Below are positions 9,053 through 16,816 of a stretch of 64,000 nucleotides of DNA, one piece after another. The notes under the pieces are model-generated. The model did not search any database. It was not told where the DNA came from and was given only the letters and a program-made list of their open reading frames with translations. A program made the translations under genes and the position numbers. The stretch comes from Vicingaceae bacterium (GTDB lineage Bacteria; Bacteroidota; Bacteroidia; Flavobacteriales_E; Vicingaceae): the NCBI GenBank assembly GCA_026003395.1, contig BPHE01000006.1:61958-125957 (forward strand), given 5' to 3'. Each line of letters starts with the position of its first letter. Position 1 is the stretch's first letter.

Positions 9053-10030
9053 TTAAATTGTCAATGATTTTTTTATTTTATCTATTACCTGCTGATAACT
9101 GAATTTTAATAACTCTTTGATAAAAATGGTTGATGACAAATTGGGGGTTTTGTAAACTTTTTTAACAATATAAGCCAGGTCAATTATTTTTCCTTTTTTT
9201 ATCATTTTTTGCAAATACCTTCGAGATAACAAGAAAGACATTTTATCAAACTCCTGTAGTTTTTTTTGATCCATAAAGGAAGATGCATGCGTTTTAAGGG
9301 CTGAAGCCAACAAAACAAAACGTTCGGCATTCTTCCGCAAGTCTTTAACGCCTGTAAAGATACCATCAGAATGCAATCTATATACCGAAGCGGCTATGTT
9401 ATCCATGTGTTTTGCAGGTCCTTTGGTGCCTAATAAATGAAACAGTTGCGCATCGCCTCCATATACTCCTCGGAAGCATTCAGGATAAACCAATTCGCCT
9501 GTCTTGAAGTAGTTTCTGAATACTAACGTATTGTTAAACAAACTTTTTCTGGCAAAAATTAAATCCTCTTGAGAAGCATCGCTAATATTTAAAAATCTGT
9601 ATGGTTTTAAAATCCTTCCGTTTTCATTGGCAGGCATATATGCATGAAAACAAGCCGAATACGATGGATGACTATCCAAGAAATCCACTTGTTTCTGTAG
9701 TTTGTATGGGTCCAACCAATAGTCGTCCCCCTCACAATATGCAATATATTTGCCTTTTGCCCTCGAAAAATTATAGATAAACATGATCCCGGACTTAATT
9801 TTAGCTAATTGATTTTCTTTTTGATAAATGGGTTTTATGATGCCGGGATATTTTTTCTCATATTCTTTGATTATTTCTTGTGTATGATCGGTTGAAGCAT
9901 CGTCATGGATTAAAATTTCAAAGGGGAAGTTGGTTTTTTGCATCAAAAAACTTTCCAAAGCATCACGGATAAAATTTCCATGATTATATGTTATACAAGC
10001 AATACTTACATAAATATCTTCACTATCCAT
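9053..10030 (-). CDS. Glycosyltransferase family 2 (paralog A)
   Basis: The 325-residue product is a GT-A fold family 2 enzyme. VSIACITYNHGNFIRDALES opens the domain, ILIHDDASTDHT near residue 40 provides the nucleotide-binding Asp pair, and YIAYCEGDDYWLDPYKLQ near residue 93 gives the DxD-like metal site followed by the conserved W. The C-terminal 120 residues are divergent and Lys-rich. It is a close paralog of the next gene upstream (10159-11130); the two are nearly identical at DNA level over about 55 bp covering QKTNFPFEILIHDDAS. Likely role: adding one sugar of the repeat unit. Confidence 0.85.
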   Translation of the reverse strand: MDSEDIYVSIACITYNHGNFIRDALESFLMQKTNFPFEILIHDDASTDHTQEIIKEYEKKYPGIIKPIYQKENQLAKIKSGIMFIYNFSRAKGKYIAYCEGDDYWLDPYKLQKQVDFLDSHPSYSACFHAYMPANENGRILKPYRFLNISDASQEDLIFARKSLFNNTLVFRNYFKTGELVYPECFRGVYGGDAQLFHLLGTKGPAKHMDNIAASVYRLHSDGIFTGVKDLRKNAERFVLLASALKTHASSFMDQKKLQEFDKMSFLLSRRYLQKMIKKGKIIDLAYIVKKVYKTPNLSSTIFIKELLKFSYQQVIDKIKKSLTI

Positions 10031-10158
10031 ACCTACTTCGATCTTTCAATTTTTGTCGTAAAGGTAGGTATTTTGAATTCAACACCGCAACAATTGTCAG
10101 TGATTATTTTCCACTCACCTTTTATCCATTTTATCTGCCCATATTGACTCTCTTCTGA

Positions 10159-11130
10159 TTATATTTTTTTCCATAATTTTTTCACCATTTCTTTTTGAGA
10201 CATAATATATTTATAAGCAATATAAGCTTTTGGCAATTTCTTGTTTTGAAATATTTGTCTCCAAATCTTAAAATATTCTTTGAAATTTCTATTCATGACA
10301 CAGCGGTTGAGATATTTGCAAGTTTCTTCCAAGATTACCTCATTTATCTCTTTCGCATAAGGATGAGAAATCCCTAAACGCAATTGAATATGTTCTTTGA
10401 AACACAATAAATTATGAATACCTTTTTCAAATCGCATGCTTTCGGGTTTCATGCTCCAAACACCTCCGGAATGCACCCGGTAAGCAGAAGGTTGTATGCC
10501 GGTCATGTATTTCACTTTTCCATAAAACCCCAATAAATGATATAGCAATGAGTCACCACCAATGCAATTTCTGAGTGGTTCGGGCAGATTGGCGAGTTCG
10601 GGAATCTTACGAAACATGTTGGTGGGAGAACTCATGGCTTTTTTGGCAAGTATTAATTCTTTTTGCTCTATGACAAATTCTTTGTCGGTAAATCTTTTTT
10701 CTTTCAATATATGACCATTTTCGTCTACCAACATGCTATTATGATAACAACCGACAAAATCCGGATTTTGGTCGAGAAAATCAGCCTGTTTTTGCAACTT
10801 AAAAGGATCGGTCCAAAAATCATCACCTTCACAAAAAGCAATGTATTTTCCCCTTGCCCGTGGGTAATTATATATGAAATTGATAAGCCAAACGCCCCGT
10901 TGCATTTGATTTTCCTTTTGAAACAAAGGGTATATTAACCCGGGATATGTTCTTTGGTAATGCTTGATTTTCTCTACCGTTCCATCTGTTGAAGCATCGT
11001 CATGAATTAAAATTTCAAAAGGGAAGTTGGTTTTTTGCATCAAAAAACCTTCTATGCATCGGTCGATAAATTTTTCATGATTGTAAGTCAAACAAACAAT
11101 GCTCACTTTGATAGGATGATCACTATACAT
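10159..11130 (-). CDS. Glycosyltransferase family 2 (paralog B)
   Basis: This 323-residue GT2 enzyme has VSIVCLTYNHEKFIDRCIEG at residue 7, EILIHDDASTDGTVEKIK near 40, and YIAFCEGDDFWTDPFKLQK near residue 94. It resembles its downstream neighbour (9053-10030) throughout the catalytic domain, including QKTNFPFEILIHDDAST, but differs in the C-terminal third, which usually shapes the acceptor site. The pair probably arose by tandem duplication and diverged in acceptor preference (inference). A 128-bp gap separates the two genes and shows no further reading frame. Confidence 0.85.
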   Translation of the reverse strand: MYSDHPIKVSIVCLTYNHEKFIDRCIEGFLMQKTNFPFEILIHDDASTDGTVEKIKHYQRTYPGLIYPLFQKENQMQRGVWLINFIYNYPRARGKYIAFCEGDDFWTDPFKLQKQADFLDQNPDFVGCYHNSMLVDENGHILKEKRFTDKEFVIEQKELILAKKAMSSPTNMFRKIPELANLPEPLRNCIGGDSLLYHLLGFYGKVKYMTGIQPSAYRVHSGGVWSMKPESMRFEKGIHNLLCFKEHIQLRLGISHPYAKEINEVILEETCKYLNRCVMNRNFKEYFKIWRQIFQNKKLPKAYIAYKYIMSQKEMVKKLWKKI

Positions 11131-11218
11131 TTCATTTCAATTCTTTAAAATTCTTTAAATTTCAGTTTGAATGATTTATTGTATATAATAAATAAACCAG
11201 GAGGTATCTAAACTTAGA

Positions 11219-11854
11219 TTATTTTGATCTATTCAACCAAGGGAAATCATCGTACAATGGTTTTTTGTTTAAAAATTGCGCTAAGCGAAAGTAATCCTCT
11301 TTTTTCGCCACATTAATTTTTATAAAACTATCCGGCTTATCGTGAAAATATTCTTCTACAATATAGTTATGGGTTTTGTAACTTTTTATTAATGTTTCTT
11401 TGTGATACGGCTCTCCTTTGGGTGGATGGTATCGATGCTGATTGACCTCAAAAGCCCAACCTTTCCATATATGTTTGGCATTTTGAAGATCTTCCTCTGT
11501 AACAGTTTTACCATCACCAAATAAATTAACATGGTATCTGTAGAGAGATTCATACCATTCTTCCTCGGAATCTCTGACCGTAAGAATAAATTTTGCATGT
11601 GGATATGCAAAGTGTAATACCTGGAATGTAAAAGGCAGGCTAAACGGAATATCCTGGAAAGCATCTGCTTTTTTACAAAACTCAATAATCGGCTTAAAAT
11701 TTCTTTCCTTCCAATATCTGAATAAGCGTTCGCTTTGATCTTGATCTGCCAATCTATAACCAAAATCTTCCAATACTTTTGCCAAGGTTGTGGTTCCGGT
11801 TTTATTAAATCCAATACAAAAAATTTTTTCCCGTTTTTTCAATATGCCAAACAT
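11219..11854 (-). CDS. P-loop sulfotransferase-like protein (Sulfotransfer_4 type)
   Basis: The 211-residue protein begins MFGILKKREKIFCIGFNKTG; the GFNKTGTTTLAKVLEDFGY segment is the P-loop/PAPS-binding signature of the Sulfotransfer_4-like group, with AKFILTVRDSEEEWYES near residue 100 as the second cofactor-binding motif. The frame is open to a TTG at 11872, but the ATG at 11854 lies just before the conserved motif. A related but frameshifted gene is present at 21477 and again at 28349. Within the operon it probably decorates the polymer or a precursor; true sulfotransferase activity in this subgroup is often not demonstrated, so the substrate is open. Confidence 0.72.
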   Translation of the reverse strand: MFGILKKREKIFCIGFNKTGTTTLAKVLEDFGYRLADQDQSERLFRYWKERNFKPIIEFCKKADAFQDIPFSLPFTFQVLHFAYPHAKFILTVRDSEEEWYESLYRYHVNLFGDGKTVTEEDLQNAKHIWKGWAFEVNQHRYHPPKGEPYHKETLIKSYKTHNYIVEEYFHDKPDSFIKINVAKKEDYFRLAQFLNKKPLYDDFPWLNRSK

Positions 11855-11898
11855 AAATTCAATCTTTATCAAAATATATATGACACCATTTTTTATAT

Positions 11899-12669
11899 TT
11901 ATAAATTTGGTGATTCTTTGATAAAAACCAACAAATTATTCTCGGGGGTCTTTATTTTGTTCAGTTTCGGTTGTTTCATAAAATCTACCGGATAAAGATT
12001 GTATTTGGCAGCAGTTTTTATCCAATACTTTAAGGATCTTATACGCTTATTGACCAATACAACTTCATTTTTTTTGTTTTGTATTTCTTCCCACAATTTT
12101 TTTCTTTCATCCCATGATTTAAAATTATCCGAAGCATGTCTTTGTACATTTTCGGATGTTTCTCCAAACTTTCCACTTACAATAAAATATCCCCCTTCGA
12201 CCAAAACTTTTGAAATATTTTCAATGGCATTTTCCCATTGTATATCTTCAACTATATGAAACATCACACCTATGGCGTTGACGATATGAAAATTTATTCC
12301 CGGATTAAAGGACTTTGAAATGTCAAAACACATAACTTCGATGTTTTTGTTTTTTAATTTTTTATTTAATTGTTTGACGGCCACCTCTGAAATATCAAGT
12401 CCTATAATTTTTGCATCAGGATACAATTGATGATAAAATTCCAGCCAATGTCCTGTGCCGGAACCTATATCCAATATATTTGGCTTTGAAATATTTTTAT
12501 CATGAAGAAATTCTATTATTAAGTTTTCCACCAAATTATAATGGTATTTCATCATTAAGTTTGTATAATTTGGCGATAAGGTTATACGATCGCTAAACTC
12601 CCCTGCATTTAGCGCAGACGAATACCACGAATCGAAAAATTGTCGGGCATTATAAGGTTTTTCTTCCAT
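11899..12669 (-). CDS. Class I SAM-dependent methyltransferase
   Basis: The 256-residue enzyme has the glycine-rich motif I NILDIGSGTGHWLEFYHQL near residue 63, motif II KIIGLDISEVAVKQL near 88, and INFHIVNAIGVMFHIVED with VEGGYFIVSGKFGE near residues 125-165 as later Rossmann strands. It starts 9 bp downstream of the sulfotransferase gene at 12679-13488, so the two are co-transcribed. Probable role: methylation of a sugar in the surface polymer or capping of the chain. A protein or lipid substrate cannot be excluded. Confidence 0.8.
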   Translation of the reverse strand: MEEKPYNARQFFDSWYSSALNAGEFSDRITLSPNYTNLMMKYHYNLVENLIIEFLHDKNISKPNILDIGSGTGHWLEFYHQLYPDAKIIGLDISEVAVKQLNKKLKNKNIEVMCFDISKSFNPGINFHIVNAIGVMFHIVEDIQWENAIENISKVLVEGGYFIVSGKFGETSENVQRHASDNFKSWDERKKLWEEIQNKKNEVVLVNKRIRSLKYWIKTAAKYNLYPVDFMKQPKLNKIKTPENNLLVFIKESPNL

Positions 12670-12678
12670 TTTTAAAGT

Positions 12679-13488
12679 TTATGTCAAAAATACACTTAAT
12701 TCACTATCTTTCAAATCTTTCTCTATTTCTTTGATTATTTTTTGGTCAAGCTTGTCTTTCCATTCATCATCTCGATCTTTCTTTTTAAAAACACTATATT
12801 TATCCGGATTGTTTTTTTGTTGACTTTCGAGTAAAAATTGTTTCGTATTTTCATGAAATGCCAAATGACAAAAATCAAACATTCTGATTACAGTATCTTC
12901 AGTATCTTTCATTAACTTATCGTACCGTATTAACATAAAATTGTCGGGGTATTCTTTTTGCAATCTCAAAAAGATGCGGGTGACTTCTTTCCATTTTTCA
13001 AAACCATTATACTCTTCGGCTTTGCATAAATTTTTTTTTGGGGCAAACCTCCATTCTTCCATGGCATTCCAACCTAAATCTTTCCGGAATTCTTTTGGTG
13101 CAGTTAACCATGAATATATCACTGCCATGGGATTTCTTACCAATCCCACTACTTTGATCGATGGGTCTTTTTGCAGTAAATTCTCAAGAATGTAATGATA
13201 CCTCACTTCTTTGTATGCAACAGCAACCGGATTTTCGTCTTTTCGAAAAACCGGCAATTTACCTTCTTGTCTTGCTTGAGTTTGATTGATAAAATCATCC
13301 TTGCTTTGCGCAATTTCTTCATAAAAGCGTACAATATCTTCATATGTAGAGTGTTCGTTTAACCTGCCTTTGAATGCATATGAAAACAATGGTTGATACT
13401 TGTAAATGACCCCGGGGTGTGAATTGAAAATTTCTCCCAACCAGGTAGATCCTGATCTCGGCACACTATGTATGGCTATTCTTTGCAT
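12679..13488 (-). CDS. Sulfotransferase family protein
   Basis: This 269-residue protein starts MQRIAIHSVPRSGSTWLGEI, where PRSGSTWL is the PAPS 5'-phosphosulfate loop, and contains IKVVGLVRNPMAVIYSWL near residue 113, the 3'-phosphate binding motif with Arg and a downstream Ser. The C-terminus is rich in Lys and Asp (KKKDRDDEWKDKLDQK). It resembles bacterial carbohydrate sulfotransferases and is expected to move sulfate from PAPS to a sugar hydroxyl or amine. It begins one base after the stop of the WbqC gene, so the two are a tightly coupled pair. Confidence 0.82.
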   Translation of the reverse strand: MQRIAIHSVPRSGSTWLGEIFNSHPGVIYKYQPLFSYAFKGRLNEHSTYEDIVRFYEEIAQSKDDFINQTQARQEGKLPVFRKDENPVAVAYKEVRYHYILENLLQKDPSIKVVGLVRNPMAVIYSWLTAPKEFRKDLGWNAMEEWRFAPKKNLCKAEEYNGFEKWKEVTRIFLRLQKEYPDNFMLIRYDKLMKDTEDTVIRMFDFCHLAFHENTKQFLLESQQKNNPDKYSVFKKKDRDDEWKDKLDQKIIKEIEKDLKDSELSVFLT

Positions 13489-13489
13489 C

Positions 13490-14191
13490 TTACACCAGTT
13501 TATATTGGTTCAACATTTTTTTTATCTCTTCCGGGCTGTTAAACATCATTACATCAATGATTGACAATCCCTGCACAAAATCATGATTGAATTGTTTATA
13601 TGTCGGTAGCGTATTTTCTATAAAAAACAAATTAATATTTTGACGTAGAAAATCTTCTTTCTTATATAATTCTTTACCTCCGGACGGATTGATATAATTT
13701 TTGGCATTATTTTTTTGGCAAATTTCTATCAATCTTTGTTCGCGTTTTAGTCCTCTTGTGTCAGGATATTTTTCGGAGCTTTTTTCAAAAATGGTGGATA
13801 AGCCGAGATAATGTGATACTGCCATAACACTATTGATACACATATCCGAAATAAATGTTGTATCACAATTGATAACGTTTTGAAATATCGCATAAACTAC
13901 AGAAAAATAAGGAGCTTTTTTATAATTCATCTCTAAGGTCTTGGACAATTTTTGTTTCCAACGCTCATCTTCCACTATCTTAATTTCATTGATCAATTTA
14001 TTTTGCGATGCATTTTTCAAAGGTACGGTAATGAGCATATCTTTTCCATGGCACAGTATTCTGTTTCTGTTGATCCACCCTCTGGTGATAAAATTTACAT
14101 CATCATAAAAAACAAACTTGTCAACTGCATTAACCAATTGAAAGTAACCAATGTAAGGGAAGAAATAGGGCTGCATGATGGCTATTTTCAT
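13490..14191 (-). CDS. WbqC family protein
   Basis: The 233-residue product begins MKIAIMQPYFFPYIGYFQL, the hallmark of the WbqC-like family, followed by FVFYDDVNFITRGWINRNRI. Family members are common in O-antigen and capsule clusters next to DegT-type aminotransferases; their reaction has not been settled to my knowledge, though an N-acylation-type step on an amino sugar has been suggested by context. Here too it directly follows a VioA-like aminotransferase (61-bp gap) and precedes a sulfotransferase, which supports a role in modifying the newly formed amino sugar (inference). Confidence 0.85.
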   Translation of the reverse strand: MKIAIMQPYFFPYIGYFQLVNAVDKFVFYDDVNFITRGWINRNRILCHGKDMLITVPLKNASQNKLINEIKIVEDERWKQKLSKTLEMNYKKAPYFSVVYAIFQNVINCDTTFISDMCINSVMAVSHYLGLSTIFEKSSEKYPDTRGLKREQRLIEICQKNNAKNYINPSGGKELYKKEDFLRQNINLFFIENTLPTYKQFNHDFVQGLSIIDVMMFNSPEEIKKMLNQYKLV

Positions 14192-14252
14192 AATTTAATT
14201 TTTTTTCGTTTTCTTTTTAATTTTTACTGCATACCATGAACAACTCAATTTT

Positions 14253-15341
14253 TTAAAGGCATTTTTTGATGATGGATGTAATTTTTTCAATTTGTTCATT
14301 GGTTACTTCTGTTGAGAGTGGCAGGCACAACACCCTGGAAGATATGTCTTCAGCCACCGGCATTTTTTCATAGGTCACATAAGGAAGTTTATTGAGCGAT
14401 GGATAAAAGTAGCGTCTTGGTAAAATATGGTTTTCTTTCAATTTTTGTTCAGCTTTCAATAAACTCTCTTCCGAAGGGAAAACCACCGGGAAATAAGCAT
14501 AATTCCATTGAGTTCCGGGCCTTATATTGATCAATTGCAACGATGTATTCGTTAAAAGAGAGGTATAATTTTCGACCACTTGTTTGCGTTTGCCGATTAT
14601 TTTGTCAATATATGGAAAAACTGCCAACCCCATGGCTGCCTGAAGCTCGCTCATTTTTGCGTTGATCCCTATACCGCTAAATTCGATCGGACCTTTGTGA
14701 CCAAAGTTATGCAGGTCAAATAAAACCTGCCTCCAGTTTTCACGATTACAAACTATCGATCCTCCTTCACCGGTATGAAAAAGTTTCGTGGCATGAAAAC
14801 TACATGTACTGATATCGCCGTACCGGAAAATGTTTTTTCCCTTGTAATTTACTCCGAAAGCATGAGCAGCATCATAAATCAATACAAGATTGTTTTCCTT
14901 CGCAATTGTTTCCAATGCCTCTAAGTCGCACACATTGCCATAAACATGAGTGGCAAGTATAGCCACAGTGGAAGGTGTAATTTTTTTTATTACTTCATAG
15001 GGGTCTATGGTAAAATAATGATGTTCGATATCTGCAAAAACCGGCACGTGATTTTCCCATGCAATTGCAGCGGTAGTTGCCACATAACTAAATGGCGTGG
15101 TGATGATTTCACCCGGAGGCAATAATTTCACGGCCATTTGCAATGGCAAAGTGCCATTCGTTGTGAGCAACAGATGATCCAAATGAAATAGCTGCTTGAT
15201 TTTTTCTTCCAACAATTTGACCAATTCACCCCGGTTGGTCAGCCAGCGATTGTCAAATGCCTTACTTACCCAATAGATATACTCCTCTATGGGTGGCAAA
15301 AACGATTGGGTTACAGGCAATAAATTTTGATTATTCTGCAT
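14253..15341 (-). CDS. DegT/DnrJ/EryC1/StrS aminotransferase (VioA/FdtB-like)
   Basis: The 362-residue protein has the PLP-enzyme layout: LTTNGTLPLQMAVKLL near residue 60, TTPFSYVATTAAI near 80, IYDAAHAFGVNYKG near 155 (Asp contacting PLP nitrogen) and STCSFHATKLFHTGEGG near 180 with the Schiff-base Lys. LPRRYFYPSLNKLPY near residue 310 is typical of sugar aminotransferases making 4-amino-4,6-dideoxyhexoses. It likely converts an NDP-4-keto-6-deoxysugar to the 4-amino form, using glutamate. The enzymes that would supply the ketosugar (RmlA/RmlB type) are not in this window. Its start lies 15 bp downstream of the flippase gene stop. Confidence 0.88.
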   Translation of the reverse strand: MQNNQNLLPVTQSFLPPIEEYIYWVSKAFDNRWLTNRGELVKLLEEKIKQLFHLDHLLLTTNGTLPLQMAVKLLPPGEIITTPFSYVATTAAIAWENHVPVFADIEHHYFTIDPYEVIKKITPSTVAILATHVYGNVCDLEALETIAKENNLVLIYDAAHAFGVNYKGKNIFRYGDISTCSFHATKLFHTGEGGSIVCNRENWRQVLFDLHNFGHKGPIEFSGIGINAKMSELQAAMGLAVFPYIDKIIGKRKQVVENYTSLLTNTSLQLINIRPGTQWNYAYFPVVFPSEESLLKAEQKLKENHILPRRYFYPSLNKLPYVTYEKMPVAEDISSRVLCLPLSTEVTNEQIEKITSIIKKCL

Positions 15342-15355
15342 TTTTAAGCATAAAT

Positions 15356-16816
15356 TTAATAAAATTTTAATTTTTCACTCATCCCTCTCATTATATCCTT
15401 AATTTCCAAACACAAATCAAAGAAAAATATTATTGATGTTACCAAGTAAATCCCCCCCCCCAACGTTATCCCTGCGATTATTCTCAAAAAATTATTCAAA
15501 TGCCCCATATAATTTGAATCGACATACCATACAATCACTGATGCAAATAAAGCATTGAGCACTATTGGAAACATATCTCCAAACTGTTGCAAGACATTAT
15601 AATTCAAGAATTTTTGGGAGTAATAAGCATTTATCCATGTGGCTATAAAAGATTGTATCACTACAGCCCAGATTAAACCATATATGCCCATTGGAAGCAA
15701 AGCAAGCATAACTATCACCAATGCGATTTTTTTCAGGATAGAAACCCAAAGAAACTGATTGCCACTTCCTTTCAACACCAATATATTGATATTGAAAGAA
15801 TTGACAATCCTGAAAATTCCGGCAATAGACAATATCTGAAAATAGGGAACTGCCGGCAACCATTTATCTGTATAAAGCCAACGAAACAACGGATCGGCCA
15901 AAGCAGCCATCAACAATAAAACCGGAGACACAATAAAAGTGGATATTTTTAATATGCGTTTATAGGCTGATTTCAATCGATCCCGATTGTCTTTTATTTT
16001 GCTCAATAATGGAAATGTAACTTTTCCGAGAGCGCCGGAAATATTTCTTTCGGGCAATTGTCTGAGTTGATTGGCTCGATTGAAATAACCCAACTGTGAA
16101 ATATTAAAAAACTTGCCAATCACCAAGGCGTAGATCTCTTGAAAAAAAGTGTCGATAATCCCTGAAATGGCAATTTTTACACCATATTCCAAATGATGCT
16201 TTAATACGTTTTTGTCGAAATACTTCACGGAAGGACGCCAAGGATCATAAATCCATAGCTGAATCGCTAAAAATGTTACTCTGGATATTGCAACGCCGAT
16301 CAAACTCCATTCGTTAAAACCCTGCCATGCCATGAAGATTCCCACTATACCACTTAAAATTGTAGATGGCAAACTTATAAGCAATTGTTTTCTAAAATTT
16401 AATGCAATGGTCAATTTGACATTTTGCACAAACACAAGAGCGTTGATAAATAAAACCAATCCATAAACCCTCAACAATCCGGACATCAATGGTTGATTGT
16501 AAAACTTTGAGATCAAAGGAGCAGAAAAATACAAGATGACATACAAAAGAATGCTAAAAATAAAATTTGCATAGAATACCGATGTGTAATCCCTAATGTC
16601 AGGGTTCTTCTTCCTGATCAATGATTGGTTCATTCCGCCATCAACGATCGTATTTCCTATGGCAATAAAAACACCCAACAAAGCAACTCTTCCAAAATGC
16701 TCCGGAAGCAAAATTCTGGCAAGTATAACAGAAATGACAAAGTTTATTATCTGCGCCCCGGCCTGTTGAAGAGAAGTCCAAAAAATGCCGCTAACGGCTT
16801 GTTTTTTTAAACTCAT
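15356..16816 (-). CDS. Wzx-like polysaccharide flippase (MOP superfamily)
   Basis: The 486-residue protein has 12-14 predicted membrane helices. It opens SLKKQAVSGIFWTSLQQAGAQ and continues with ILARILLPEHFGRVALLGVF, the signature of PST/MviN-type lipopolysaccharide flippases, and GGMNQSLIRKKN near residue 65. It would flip lipid-linked repeat units to the periplasm for polymerisation. Its start overlaps the end of the kinase gene by 26 bp, so the two are coupled. A run of ten G on the coding strand (positions 15452-15461) codes LGGG near residue 452; gain or loss of one base would replace the last 30 or so residues. Confidence 0.88.
   Translation of the reverse strand: MSLKKQAVSGIFWTSLQQAGAQIINFVISVILARILLPEHFGRVALLGVFIAIGNTIVDGGMNQSLIRKKNPDIRDYTSVFYANFIFSILLYVILYFSAPLISKFYNQPLMSGLLRVYGLVLFINALVFVQNVKLTIALNFRKQLLISLPSTILSGIVGIFMAWQGFNEWSLIGVAISRVTFLAIQLWIYDPWRPSVKYFDKNVLKHHLEYGVKIAISGIIDTFFQEIYALVIGKFFNISQLGYFNRANQLRQLPERNISGALGKVTFPLLSKIKDNRDRLKSAYKRILKISTFIVSPVLLLMAALADPLFRWLYTDKWLPAVPYFQILSIAGIFRIVNSFNINILVLKGSGNQFLWVSILKKIALVIVMLALLPMGIYGLIWAVVIQSFIATWINAYYSQKFLNYNVLQQFGDMFPIVLNALFASVIVWYVDSNYMGHLNNFLRIIAGITLGGGIYLVTSIIFFFDLCLEIKDIMRGMSEKLKFY
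15452..15461 (-). repeat. G10 homopolymer tract inside the flippase gene
   Basis: Ten consecutive C on the plus strand (G on the coding strand) lie within the flippase reading frame, coding Leu-Gly-Gly-Gly in the penultimate membrane region. In this AT-rich window it is by far the longest G/C run I see; the next is a G7 at 46904-46910. Runs of this length slip readily during replication and are the basis of phase variation in many surface-antigen genes. The frame is intact here (ON state). Confidence 0.85.
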
